Shown piece by piece: positions 9,213 to 19,548 of a stretch of 64,000 nucleotides of DNA. Position 1 is the stretch's first letter. Every line of letters starts with the position of its first letter. The DNA is from Nocardia alni. GTDB lineage: Bacteria; Actinomycetota; Actinomycetes; Mycobacteriales; Mycobacteriaceae. Under the pieces are notes generated by a model. It did no database searches, was not told the DNA's origin, and worked only from the letters and a program-made list of their open reading frames with translations. Made by a program: the position numbers and the translations under genes. The stretch is from positions 1 to 64,000 of the forward strand of contig NZ_JAGPOX010000019.1 in NCBI RefSeq assembly GCF_019038435.1, in the 5' to 3' direction.

Positions 9213-10654
9213 TTGCGTTGCACCGCCTTCGAATACAGGTCCAGCAGACGATGATCGGGGTCGTACCGGTTCTTCAGTTCGGTATAGCCGTCTCCGCCGT
9301 AGAGCTGGGCGAATTCATCTTTGTCGTAATAGGAATCCGAATACAGCGACTTGTGGCCGTCCAGCTCGGAGACTTTGTGCTCGATGGCCCGATTGGCCGC
9401 GCCCTCGGGCTGGCCGGGCCTGGTCGGCACTGCCGACCAGAAGCCGATATTGACGTAGGTGCGGCCGGGTTCGAGCGGGTACAGCGGCCACGGCCGGGAG
9501 TCGGCCGCGGAGGTCGGGTCGTCGCGCAAACGCAGGGGGCACAGCCAGATCGGTTCGATCGGGATCTCATCGAGGAACCACTGGACGAATTCGGCGGTGC
9601 GTTCGATCGGCACCTCGATATCCTGCACCACTCGTTCCTGCGGCGGATTGCCTTTGCGCGCCTCGAGTCTGTCGGCGATGTCGTATTTGTGGTCCAGGGC
9701 GATCAGCTTCCAGTAGAAGCTGGAGCGGCGATACTGCTTGGGCCACAGGCGGCGGACGGCCGGGTTCTGGGTGCCGAATGCCCGCGAGCACCAGAACCAG
9801 TCGGTGTCCCAGCGCCAGATGTAGTCGTGGATGGTCAGCCGGTCGCGCTTGGGCTCCGCCGAATCGTGCTGGATGGAGCGGTAGAAGACGTCCATCCCCG
9901 TGTAGTCGCTGACCGGGCCCGGTTCGTCGGTCTGGCGGCCGAGGATGAGATAGCTTTCCGCGGCCGTGAATACCACGCCGTCCAGATAATCGACCTTCTC
10001 GCCCGCATAGGACCGGTCGGCGATGATCTGCGCCATTGTGACCTGCAGTTGGCGCAGATCGTGAAACCGCACGTGGCGCAGGGCCACGTAGGGCTGCACG
10101 GTCTCCAGTTCGATCTTCAGCCGGGTCGAATAGCCGAGCGTGCCGTAGGAGTTGGGGAAACCCCGGAACAAATCGGAGTGTTCGCCATCTCTTGTGGCGG
10201 TGATGATCTCTCCGGCGCCGGTCAGCACGTCGATCTCCAGGACCGATTCGTGCGGCAGGCCGCTGCGGAACGAGGTCGACTCGATGCCCAGTCCGGTGAC
10301 CGCGCCACCCAGGGTGATCGTCTTGAGCTGCGGCACCACCAGTGGGACCAGACCGTAGGGCAACGTCGCGGCCACCAGGTCCTCATAGGTGGTCATGCCG
10401 GCGACATCGGCCGTCCGGGCCTGGGGATCGACCGTGATGACCCGGGTCAGGCCGGAGACGTCGAGCCCGGGCGCGGGGTTCTTGGCCCTGGCCCGGAACA
10501 GGTTCGAGGTCTTCTTGGCCAGCCGGACATTCGCAGCACGAGGGATCGCGCGATAGCTGGCCAGTAGACGATCCACTCCGGCCCGATGCGCGGCAAACCC
10601 AGACTCGTGCTCGGCCGGTGCACGTCCGGCCTTCCCCAACAGACTCACTGCCAC
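9209..10654 (-). CDS. bfaA: FAD-binding oxidoreductase of 10-methyl fatty acid synthesis (BfaA/TmsA-like, DHCR24-type)
   Basis: 481 residues from the chosen GTG. It is an FAD_binding_4 (vanillyl-alcohol-oxidase type) protein: the segment VPLVVPQLKTITLGGAVTGLGIES is the conserved FAD-diphosphate loop, and the C-terminal half resembles the DHCR24 family of double-bond reductases. It should reduce the 10-methylene intermediate made by the coupled methyltransferase. The open frame extends upstream to 10735, but that extra N-terminus looks non-coding. Starting at 10654 (or GTG 10648) gives a normal N-terminus followed by LLGKAGRAPAEHESG. No strong ribosome site is visible, so the start is uncertain. 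Recalled homologue: Rv3719. Confidence 0.82.
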   Translation of the reverse strand: MAVSLLGKAGRAPAEHESGFAAHRAGVDRLLASYRAIPRAANVRLAKKTSNLFRARAKNPAPGLDVSGLTRVITVDPQARTADVAGMTTYEDLVAATLPYGLVPLVVPQLKTITLGGAVTGLGIESTSFRSGLPHESVLEIDVLTGAGEIITATRDGEHSDLFRGFPNSYGTLGYSTRLKIELETVQPYVALRHVRFHDLRQLQVTMAQIIADRSYAGEKVDYLDGVVFTAAESYLILGRQTDEPGPVSDYTGMDVFYRSIQHDSAEPKRDRLTIHDYIWRWDTDWFWCSRAFGTQNPAVRRLWPKQYRRSSFYWKLIALDHKYDIADRLEARKGNPPQERVVQDIEVPIERTAEFVQWFLDEIPIEPIWLCPLRLRDDPTSAADSRPWPLYPLEPGRTYVNIGFWSAVPTRPGQPEGAANRAIEHKVSELDGHKSLYSDSYYDKDEFAQLYGGDGYTELKNRYDPDHRLLDLYSKAVQRK

Positions 10655-11014
10655 ACCGGAGACGCTATCGCGCGGGTGTAGAGGGGGCCACCGCGAGGGT
10701 ACCCGGACAGCCCAATTTTCACAGAGCTGTTGCATAGCGTTGATGTTGCCGGGCGGGATTTCGCGCGCCTTGGAAAGCCCTGGTCGCCAGGGGTGGTTCC
10801 GGGTGGAATCGTCCGATTGTCCGCTTGCGTCGCCGCCCGCCGCCCGGGCGCCGATGATCGGTTCGAGTGGATTGGGACAGTAGTCATGCTCGCGAGGGGA
10901 ATGCCGAGTTCAGGGCAGTATTCGGGGCCTGCGTTCCGTATCGTTTCGATCGCGACCGGCGGTGATTCGGTCACCGCCGACCCTCCAGCAAACAGGTGGT
11001 TCGTCACGAGGGAT
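10655..11014. other. Intergenic region upstream of bfaA
   Basis: About 360 bases between the bfaA start and the stop of the upstream membrane protein. It should contain the bfaAB promoter on the minus strand. Open frames crossing it are not convincing (biased composition, no ribosome sites), and I see no repeat or hairpin of note. Confidence 0.4.
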
Positions 11015-11623
11015 TCAGTACTGCTGCCGGCCGGGAGGAGGACTCTGCGATGGGTATCCGGACTGTTGCTGTGGATAACCGCCCTGCTGTGGATACGCCT
11101 GCTGCTGTGGAAAACCCTGGCCGTACGGCGCTTGTGGATAACTCGGTGAGCCGCCGTGGGGTTGTTGTGGATAACCCTGAGCAGGGGCGTAGGGCTGCGG
11201 CGCGTAGACCGCCTGGGGTGTGTACCCCGCCGGAATGGCGTGCGGATTCGGTCCGGATGGGTACTGCCCGGGCGCACCGCCCGAGCCCATCGCCGGGATG
11301 CGCAGGCCGGGTGCGCCGGCCGGACGACGGCGCAGCTCATTGCGAAGCAGGAATCCCGCGCCGATGGTGATCAGCGGTCCCAGGACGACCAGGACCCAGC
11401 CGGTGCGGGTGTTGTCGGACTTCTGCTGATCGACGGTCCGGACCGTCTGATGGCCATACTTGTCGGTCTCGACGCACTGGTCGCTCGACTGCATCTGCTG
11501 GCCGCCGCAGTCGACCGTGCCGTGTGCGTTCAGTTCGGTGACACCGCCGAAAACCATGCCGATGCCGAGGACAATGCCGATTGTCCAGTAGATGATGTTC
11601 TTGACGCGGCGCGCAGTGCGCAT
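11015..11623 (-). CDS. Membrane protein with Pro/Gln/Gly/Tyr-rich C-terminal tail, unknown function
   Basis: 202 residues. Two hydrophobic segments (about 10-29 and 75-93) flank a short loop containing CGGQQMQSSDQC, which could carry a disulfide if outside the cell. From about residue 105 the protein is a disordered tail with repeated YPQQ, GYPQ and PYGQ units. Such tails are common in actinobacterial small membrane proteins and give no functional clue. I do not recognise a named family. The minus-strand orientation matches bfaAB, but a 360-base gap makes co-transcription uncertain. Confidence 0.7.
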   Translation of the reverse strand: MRTARRVKNIIYWTIGIVLGIGMVFGGVTELNAHGTVDCGGQQMQSSDQCVETDKYGHQTVRTVDQQKSDNTRTGWVLVVLGPLITIGAGFLLRNELRRRPAGAPGLRIPAMGSGGAPGQYPSGPNPHAIPAGYTPQAVYAPQPYAPAQGYPQQPHGGSPSYPQAPYGQGFPQQQAYPQQGGYPQQQSGYPSQSPPPGRQQY

Positions 11624-11736
11624 GACTCCCCCGGGGGTCAGATTGATAATGCTGTTGATCCGGCCCCGCCGGATCGCGGCGTAGCATAGCGCGGCGGAAG
11701 TCGTCGTGCACTTGCAGACTCAACAAGGAGTTCATC

Positions 11737-12171
11737 GTGGGACAGGTCAGCGCATCCAGTTCGATCGTCGTTCCGGCCGATCCGCAGCGCACGCTCGAGG
11801 CGATCGCGGACTACGAGACGGTGCGCCCGCGCATCCTCACTTCCCACTACCGCGACTACAAGGTGGTCGAGGGTGGCAGGGGGGCGGGCACGGTCGCCGA
11901 TTGGACCCTGCAGGCCACCGAGAAGCGTTCGCGCAACGTGCATGCCACGGTCTCGGTCTCGGATTCGATGGTGACCGAACGCGATTCCAATTCGACGATG
12001 GTGACGACCTGGACGGTGACCCCGTCCGGTTCCGGCTCCCTGGTCACCGTCCGCACCAGCTGGAAGGGTGCGGGCGGTGTTCCCGGATTCTTCGAGGGCA
12101 TCTTCGCGCCGCTGGGCCTGAAGAAGATTCAGGCCCAGGTGCTCGAGAACCTCAAGGGTGCGCTCAACTAG
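11737..12171 (+). CDS. SRPBCC family protein (START/Bet v1-like fold)
   Basis: 144 residues, the typical size of a single SRPBCC domain, a helix-grip fold that binds hydrophobic ligands. The N-terminus (SSSIVVPADPQRTLEAIADYETV) and the C-terminal helix (LKKIQAQVLENLKGALN) fit the family. A GTG start sits seven bases after a clear AAGGAG. From memory the M. tuberculosis neighbour Rv3718c is the same family in the same place. Ligand and reaction are unknown. Confidence 0.82.
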   Translation: MGQVSASSSIVVPADPQRTLEAIADYETVRPRILTSHYRDYKVVEGGRGAGTVADWTLQATEKRSRNVHATVSVSDSMVTERDSNSTMVTTWTVTPSGSGSLVTVRTSWKGAGGVPGFFEGIFAPLGLKKIQAQVLENLKGALN

Positions 12172-12186
12172 TCTCCGCGGGCCGGC

Positions 12187-12774
12187 TCAGTGCTCGACGA
12201 GCACGAAGTTCAGCAGTTGAGGGGTCTGGAAGAACCCGCGCCACCAGGAGTATCCGAGCCACACCCCGGGAGAGACCTCGCGGATCTCGTCGAGGATCTG
12301 CGGGGTGATGGACGGGGCGTAGTCGATCAGCCATGCCGGGTGGCCGTCCATGCGTCCGGGGCCCACATACACATTGGCGGGCCAGCCGGGGATGCTCTGC
12401 GGGGTAATCCGATTCGTCAGCGTGCCGCCCTTCGGGCCGGTGTAGAAGGTCTTGCCCACCCAGAAGGCCGGCGCGATCGCCTGTATGAACGGTGGTCGCG
12501 CTACCCAGCCGTCGGTCAGGCCGCTCGGCACGTTGCCGGGTCTGGCGCCGTTGTAGATCTGATCCTGCTGCGCATCCGTGCAGTGATGCCGTATCGAATC
12601 CACCGTCGCGAGGGGATTGTTCGAGTAAAGTACGCAGCCGCCGCCGTAGTTCGTGTCGGCGTGTGCAGCCCCTGCGCCGACCGTGGTCGGCGCCACGGTC
12701 AGCAGGGCCATCAGCGCTGCGGGTACGCCGAAGCGCACGAGGGATGTACGGACTAACCAACCGTTTGCAGGCAT
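12187..12774 (-). CDS. Secreted protein of unknown function
   Basis: 195 residues starting at ATG 12774, which has a GATGGAGA ribosome site. The first ~37 residues form a Sec signal peptide: basic start, hydrophobic core VPAALMALLTVAPTTVGAG, and a likely cut after AHA. The mature part has two Cys (one in YGGGCVLYSN, one in RHHCTDAQ) that may form a disulfide, and several Trp-rich conserved-looking stretches such as GYSWWRGFF. The frame could be extended to 12897, but the extension precedes the signal peptide and is unlikely. I do not recognise the family. It is convergent with the SRPBCC gene. Confidence 0.75.
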   Translation of the reverse strand: MPANGWLVRTSLVRFGVPAALMALLTVAPTTVGAGAAHADTNYGGGCVLYSNNPLATVDSIRHHCTDAQQDQIYNGARPGNVPSGLTDGWVARPPFIQAIAPAFWVGKTFYTGPKGGTLTNRITPQSIPGWPANVYVGPGRMDGHPAWLIDYAPSITPQILDEIREVSPGVWLGYSWWRGFFQTPQLLNFVLVEH

Positions 12775-12917
12775 GTTGTCTCCATCAGGTATCTGGTCCC
12801 GTAACGATCGTAAAGGCCCATGGCGCCGCCGCTGGGTGATGGAGACCGAACCGGTGGGTGGTGGAGACCGAACCGTGACTACCCTGGGAGACGACACTCC
12901 CGCAGAGAGGACATTCG

Positions 12918-13262
12918 TTGCAGCCCGGTGGACAGTTCGATATGCAGGCGCTGCTCGCCCAGGCGCAGCAGATGCAAGAGGCCGTGATGGCCGCGCAGGA
13001 GGAAATCGCCGAGGCCGAGGTTCCGGGTGAGGCCGGCGGCGGCCTGGTCAAAGTCACGATCAAGGCGACGGGTGAGGTGGTCTCGCTGCTGATCGATCCG
13101 AAGGTCGTGGACCCCGAGGACGTGGAAACCTTGCAGGACTTGGTCGTCGGCGCGATCAACGCGGCCATGGCCAATGCGCAGGAGTTGGCTGCGGAGAAAC
13201 TGGGCCCGCTGGCCGGCGGCATGGGTGGGATGGGCGGCGGTATGCCCGGCCTGCCCTTCTGA
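12918..13262 (+). CDS. ybaB: YbaB/EbfC family nucleoid-associated protein
   Basis: 114 residues. Central core [44 protein letters not shown] sequence is diagnostic of the YbaB/EbfC family of small DNA-binding dimers. The Gln/Ala-rich N-terminal helix ([12 protein letters not shown]) and Gly/Met-rich tail are normal. A TTG start is placed seven bases after GAGAGG; a downstream ATG at 12942 is the alternative. It lies directly upstream of recR, the widely conserved ybaB-recR pair (Rv3716c-Rv3715c in M. tuberculosis). Confidence 0.93.
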   Translation: MQPGGQFDMQALLAQAQQMQEAVMAAQEEIAEAEVPGEAGGGLVKVTIKATGEVVSLLIDPKVVDPEDVETLQDLVVGAINAAMANAQELAAEKLGPLAGGMGGMGGGMPGLPF

Positions 13263-13277
13263 TCGGGGCCGGCACAC

Positions 13278-13886
13278 GTGTACGAGGGTCCGGTTCAGGA
13301 TCTGATCGACGAACTGGGCAAGCTGCCCGGGGTCGGTCCGAAGAGTGCGCAGCGCATAGCCTTTCATCTGCTGTCGGTGGAGCCGCCGGAGATCGACCGC
13401 CTGCAGGCGGCCCTGCAGAAGGTGCGCGACGGCGTGCGCTTCTGCGCGGTCTGCGGCACCGTCTCCGACGGCGAGTTGTGCCGCATCTGCTCCGATCCGC
13501 GCCGCGATCGGACGATGATCTGTGTTGTCGAGGAACCCAAGGATGTGCAGGCCATCGAGCGCACCCGGGAGTTCCGCGGCCGCTACCACGTACTGGGCGG
13601 GGCCCTGGATCCGTTGTCCGGCGTCGGTCCCGATCAGCTGCGGATTCGGGAGCTGTTGGCGCGGATCGGAAATCAGGTGGACGGCGTCGACGTCACCGAG
13701 GTGATCATCGCGACCGACCCCAATACCGAGGGTGAGGCGACCGCCACCTACCTCGTGCGCATGATGCGCGATTTCCCGGGGCTGTCCGTGACCCGCCTGG
13801 CCTCGGGCCTGCCGATGGGCGGTGATCTCGAGTTCGCCGACGAGCTGACCCTGGGGCGCGCGCTGTCCGGGCGCCGCGCGTTGTAA
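13278..13886 (+). CDS. recR: Recombination mediator protein RecR
   Basis: 202 residues, standard length. An N-terminal helix-hairpin-helix ([20 protein letters not shown]) precedes a four-Cys zinc site (C56, C59, C68, C71). A Toprim domain with [12 protein letters not shown] and [13 protein letters not shown] follows, then the C-terminal [21 protein letters not shown]. RecR acts with RecF/RecO to load RecA on gapped DNA. It starts with GTG 15 bases after ybaB. Confidence 0.96.
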   Translation: MYEGPVQDLIDELGKLPGVGPKSAQRIAFHLLSVEPPEIDRLQAALQKVRDGVRFCAVCGTVSDGELCRICSDPRRDRTMICVVEEPKDVQAIERTREFRGRYHVLGGALDPLSGVGPDQLRIRELLARIGNQVDGVDVTEVIIATDPNTEGEATATYLVRMMRDFPGLSVTRLASGLPMGGDLEFADELTLGRALSGRRAL

Positions 13887-13973
13887 GAAACTCTGGGGCG
13901 ACACGCTGGAGAAACTCCGGGCGGGCGGTCGGAGTGGTACACCGGATGGGGACGTTCTCCAACGGGAGGTCTT

Positions 13974-14207
13974 ATGGGAGCGGGTCTTGGCGCAGGAGCA
14001 CGCTGCTCGTCCTGCGATGCGGCACTGGATCATTGCCACGGGACGGTGATCGTGCATCTCGACCGGTCGGAGGAATGTACGGAGATGGACTGCTATGACA
14101 GCGACCATTCCCGGCATGCCTTCGTCGTCGACTGTTTCGTCATCGCCGGTGGGTGCGGGTGTGCGGTAAAGGAGACCTGCAGGGGTCCGCGTAGCCTGGC
14201 CGGGTGA
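13974..14207 (+). CDS. Small Cys/His-rich protein, putative metal-binding
   Basis: 77 residues with nine Cys (11, 14, 21, 35, 40, 54, 61, 63, 69) and five His (20, 22, 28, 45, 48). The layout CxxC...LDHCHGT...H...C...DCFVIAGGCGC suggests a compact zinc-binding fold. Small proteins of this pattern occur in other actinobacteria, but I know no assigned function. GGGAGG lies at the right distance before the ATG. Its stop overlaps the GTG of the next gene (GTGA), implying translational coupling. Confidence 0.72.
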   Translation: MGAGLGAGARCSSCDAALDHCHGTVIVHLDRSEECTEMDCYDSDHSRHAFVVDCFVIAGGCGCAVKETCRGPRSLAG

Positions 14208-14845
14208 GTTACGACCACATACTGCTGCCGTCCGGCGTCGCGGCGACACCCGCCGCGGTCGAGACATATCTGAGTGGTCAGCACGGCGCACCGGAGGCCG
14301 AGGCGGTGGCCGCGATAGCGGCCGAGGTGAACCGGCGTAATCAGGCCCTGCCCGAGGCCGACAGTTTTCTGTCCATCGAGGTCGGCGGGGCGGATACCGG
14401 TGCCGTGCTGCATGTCGCGAGCCCTTACGACGCGATCGGGCACGTGCGCTCGCTGCTGTTCGAACTCGCCACGCCGCGCGACTACGCGGTCTTCGATCCG
14501 CAGCTGAGCTGGCTGATCGATCCGGCCGGACGCGTCGAAGTCCTGGTGACCCATGGTGGCGCGGGTGAATTTCCCTATCTGACACGCGATCTGGTCGATC
14601 AGTGGATTCCCGGGCTGGCCGAGCCGGGTCCGTACCTGATCGTCGAGCGCGAACCCGAGACCTACATCCAGACCTACCGCAACGACCTGGACGACTACAC
14701 CCTCGAATACCGCGACGGCGCGGCCGATCGGCATTTCGGCGCCCGGGTGGCCGACTCGCAGCAGGTCGCCGACCTCATCTGGGACTGGGCCGTCGGTGAG
14801 CGTGCCCGTCTCGGCGCCCTGGACTGGACGCAGGTCGAGCTGTAA
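14204..14845 (+). CDS. Conserved hypothetical protein
   Basis: 213 residues, acidic, no signal peptide or membrane segment, so probably cytosolic. Begins MSYDHILLPSGVAATPAAVE, reminiscent of a broad set of actinobacterial hypotheticals starting MSYDL. No catalytic motif is recognised. It starts inside the stop of the Cys-rich small protein (four-base overlap), so the two probably work together or are at least co-regulated. Confidence 0.7.
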   Translation: MSYDHILLPSGVAATPAAVETYLSGQHGAPEAEAVAAIAAEVNRRNQALPEADSFLSIEVGGADTGAVLHVASPYDAIGHVRSLLFELATPRDYAVFDPQLSWLIDPAGRVEVLVTHGGAGEFPYLTRDLVDQWIPGLAEPGPYLIVEREPETYIQTYRNDLDDYTLEYRDGAADRHFGARVADSQQVADLIWDWAVGERARLGALDWTQVEL

Positions 14846-14895
14846 TCCGTTGGGCCGGTGATGGTTCCGGAATTCCTGATCTAGCGAGGCGCGAT

Positions 14896-16029
14896 CTAGC
14901 AGTCGCAGCAGGCGTCACCGCAACATTCGCAGCCCTCGCAGGCGCAGCAGCAATCTTCCCCGCACCGGCAGCATTCGCAGCAGGCGATGCCCTCGCAGAA
15001 CGGCAGGCAGAACCCGCCGCTGCGGCGGGGCGGGCGGCCGTAGTCGTATCCGGGCGGCGGATAGCCGTAACCCTGTGGGGGATAGTTGTATCCGGGCGGC
15101 GGACCGTATCCACGGCGACGCCCGAACCGGTTGGTGATCCGCTGATCGGTCCGGCAGCTCTCATGTCCGGTCTCGTGTCCGGAATGCTTGAATACGCGCT
15201 GCACCGAGCGGCCCAATTCCTTGGTCAGCAGCCGGTGCACCAGGCGCCCGTCGGTGAATTCGACCTCGGCCAAAGCCAATTCGATGCCGAGGAGCGCGTC
15301 GGTGCACAGCCGGTGTGTCTCGTCGGCCGCAGTCGCGGTGGTGACCAACGGATTCCATTTACCCTGCGCCACATCTTCGTGCAGATCCTCGGCCGCGTCG
15401 ACCAGATGCGCGATACGCCCGAACAATCGGCCGACCTCGGTGAGGGCGGCCTGGTTACCGGGCCGCCCGGACAGGAGCGCGGTGTGCCCGAACGCCGCGG
15501 CGGTGGCAGCCTCGGTCGGCTCGGTGAGATCGAGCAGCGCCGTACCCGGCCCGGCCGCGTTCTCGACGGCGAGCTGGCGGTCCACCGCGTCCAGCAGCAC
15601 CGCGGTGTCGAAGCCCAGGCCGGCACCGGTTTCGGTGCCCTGGCGGGCCCAGCGCTGGGCGATCCGCCGCGCGGCGGGCCGGACTCCGGCCGTGCCCGCG
15701 AGGCCGTCGCCGTCCTCGACGTGGTCGCGCATCTTGGCCGCGGCCAGGACCAGCGAGACCGTGGCGGCCAGGCGCACGCTGTCGCCGGTGGCGACGTCCG
15801 CGGTGCGCATACCCCGCAGCGCGCACGGTCCGGCCGCGCGCCGCGTCGCGCTCGGCGACTGCGCGTCGACCAGCGCGGAGATGATCAGGCCGTCGTAATT
15901 GGTGGCTATGCGCGCCGCATGGCCGTGGTCGTCGCGCAGGGCCAGGCACAGCCCGCACAGCTGTGCGATCCACGCGGAACTCAACTCTGCGCCCAGCCGA
16001 TGCTTACACGGGCGAATGATGCCGAACAC
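14896..16029 (-). CDS. DUF5685 family protein with extreme Cys-rich C-terminal tail
   Basis: 377 residues. The N-terminus MFGIIRPCKHRLG followed by WIAQLCGLCLALRDDHGHAARIATNYDGL is characteristic of DUF5685. The body (about 1-290) is Ala-rich and helical. After it come a Gly/Pro/Tyr-rich linker with repeated YGYPPPGY-like units (about 300-330) and a tail (341-377) holding 17 Cys, mainly as CC, CxC and CCC groups. The tail resembles metal-binding or metallothionein-like sequence. It is convergent with the preceding hypothetical gene and divergent from the Cds1-like gene. Function of the family is not established to my knowledge. Confidence 0.8.
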   Translation of the reverse strand: MFGIIRPCKHRLGAELSSAWIAQLCGLCLALRDDHGHAARIATNYDGLIISALVDAQSPSATRRAAGPCALRGMRTADVATGDSVRLAATVSLVLAAAKMRDHVEDGDGLAGTAGVRPAARRIAQRWARQGTETGAGLGFDTAVLLDAVDRQLAVENAAGPGTALLDLTEPTEAATAAAFGHTALLSGRPGNQAALTEVGRLFGRIAHLVDAAEDLHEDVAQGKWNPLVTTATAADETHRLCTDALLGIELALAEVEFTDGRLVHRLLTKELGRSVQRVFKHSGHETGHESCRTDQRITNRFGRRRGYGPPPGYNYPPQGYGYPPPGYDYGRPPRRSGGFCLPFCEGIACCECCRCGEDCCCACEGCECCGDACCDC

Positions 16030-16175
16030 GAATTCGACGGTAATGGAGATCAGCTCGCGACGCGCGGTGTAGGACCTGTGAATCCGTTAAGTACCACGAC
16101 CGGCGTGTTCCGGTTCGCTGTGTATCGTCGCAGCAGGTCAGCAACCGGCTTGTTATCGATCTTCGGAGGTGCCCC

Positions 16176-17291
16176 ATGACAGCGTCCACAGACCTGGGGA
16201 TGGTCGATATCAACCGATACGACCCGGACCATAGGAGGTGGCTGGCCGAGGCGATCGCCAAGGTGCGCGCGGATTCGCGCCGCTCCTCGGATACCCACCT
16301 GCTGCGGGTGCCGCTGGCGGCCCTGCCGGGGGTGGATCTGTATCTGAAGGACGAGTCCACGCACCCGACCGGCTCGCTCAAGCATCGCCTGGCCCGCTCG
16401 CTGTTCCTGCACGCGCTGTGCAGCGGCTGGATCCGCCCGGACTGTCCGGTGATCGAGGCGTCCAGCGGATCGACCGCCGTATCCGAGGCGTATTTCGCGC
16501 GGCTGATCGGTGTGCCGTTCATCGCCGTGATGGCCCGCAGCACCAGTCGGGAGAAGGTGCGGCTGATCGAATTCCACGGCGGCCGATGCCATTTCGTCGA
16601 CAATGCGACCGAGGTGTACGAGGTCGCCGCACGGCTGGCGCGTGAGGGTGGTGGCCACTACATGGATCAGTTCACCTTCGCCGAGCGAGCCACCGACTGG
16701 CGCGGCAACAACAACATCGCCGAATCCATCTTCGATCAGATGTCGCAGGAGCGTTTCCCGGATCCGGCGTGGGTGGTGGCGACCGCGGGCACCGGCGGCA
16801 CCTCGGCGACCATCGCCAGGTATATCCGCTACACCGGCCGCTCGACCGGCCTGTGCGTGGCCGATCCGGATAATTCGGCCTTCTTCCCGGGCTGGCGGGA
16901 CGGCGATACCGGCACGACCACCGAGGTGTGTTCGCGCATCGAGGGTATCGGCCGCCAGCGGGTCGAGCCCAGCTTCGTCGCCTCGGCGATCGACCGGATG
17001 ATCCACGTGCCCGATGCCGCCGCGATCGCCGCGGTGCACGTGCTGGACGAGGTGATCGGCCGCAAGGCGGGCGCGTCCACCGGGACCGGGCTGTGGGCGG
17101 CGTTCCACATCATGTCCGAGATGGCGCGCGCGGGCCGCGAGGGCAGCGTCGTCGGGCTGATCTGCGATCCCGGCGACCGATATATCGACAAGTACTACTC
17201 CGCCGAGTGGCTGCGCGCCGAGGGCATCGATGTCGAACCGTATCGTGAGCGGCTGCGGGAGTTTCTGACCTCCGGGCAACTGCCCGTCTGA
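16176..17291 (+). CDS. PLP-dependent cysteine desulfhydrase/synthase family protein (Cds1-like)
   Basis: 371 residues, fold-type II PLP enzyme. The Schiff-base lysine is K69 in [12 protein letters not shown] substrate loop [15 protein letters not shown] and a Gly-rich phosphate loop [12 protein letters not shown] follow. The sequence style closely recalls M. tuberculosis Rv3684 (Cds1), reported as an H2S-producing L-cysteine desulfhydrase. Biosynthetic cysteine synthases are shorter (about 310). CTTCGGAGGTG precedes the ATG by the right distance. It is divergent from the DUF5685 gene, with 146 bases between them. Confidence 0.78.
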   Translation: MTASTDLGMVDINRYDPDHRRWLAEAIAKVRADSRRSSDTHLLRVPLAALPGVDLYLKDESTHPTGSLKHRLARSLFLHALCSGWIRPDCPVIEASSGSTAVSEAYFARLIGVPFIAVMARSTSREKVRLIEFHGGRCHFVDNATEVYEVAARLAREGGGHYMDQFTFAERATDWRGNNNIAESIFDQMSQERFPDPAWVVATAGTGGTSATIARYIRYTGRSTGLCVADPDNSAFFPGWRDGDTGTTTEVCSRIEGIGRQRVEPSFVASAIDRMIHVPDAAAIAAVHVLDEVIGRKAGASTGTGLWAAFHIMSEMARAGREGSVVGLICDPGDRYIDKYYSAEWLRAEGIDVEPYRERLREFLTSGQLPV

Positions 17292-17327
17292 TCACCTGCC
17301 TTCCGCCGCCGGACGGCCGAGCTGTAG

Positions 17328-19259
<1,932 letters not shown>

Positions 19260-19324
19260 GTCGACCCACCCCGCCGGCTCCGTAATCTCCGTCGGTTCAG
19301 GTCACTCGATTCCGGGTATGCAGA

Positions 19325-19356
19325 TTGCGGCCGCGCCGAATACGGCGCGGCCGCAA
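19325..19356. terminator. Hairpin after leuA
   Basis: Perfect 13-bp arms TTGCGGCCGCGCC / GGCGCGGCCGCAA with a six-base loop, 65 bases after the leuA stop. No T tract. Likely leuA terminator. Confidence 0.65.
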
Positions 19357-19548
19357 CGCTATTGCGACGACCGTCGGCACCGTGCGGACCGGGCGATAAC
19401 GCGGTGATGCAACTTGTGGATAACTCCTAGTAGCACCGCCCGCCCGGGCTCTCTGTGCCCACCACGCGCATTCGCGCAGCGTGCTAGCGTTGAACAGCAT
19501 CAGCGCCGAGCTCACTGCTCGAATCACTCCCGAGCAGATGGGGGATAC

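Noticed and set aside
7044..9254. 736-residue plus-strand frame across the kinase end and bfaB
   Set aside because: Composition of a codon-shifted shadow; both underlying genes are clear.
10730..11149. 139-residue plus-strand frame in the gap upstream of bfaA
   Set aside because: No ribosome site, no recognisable motif, overlaps the membrane protein gene.
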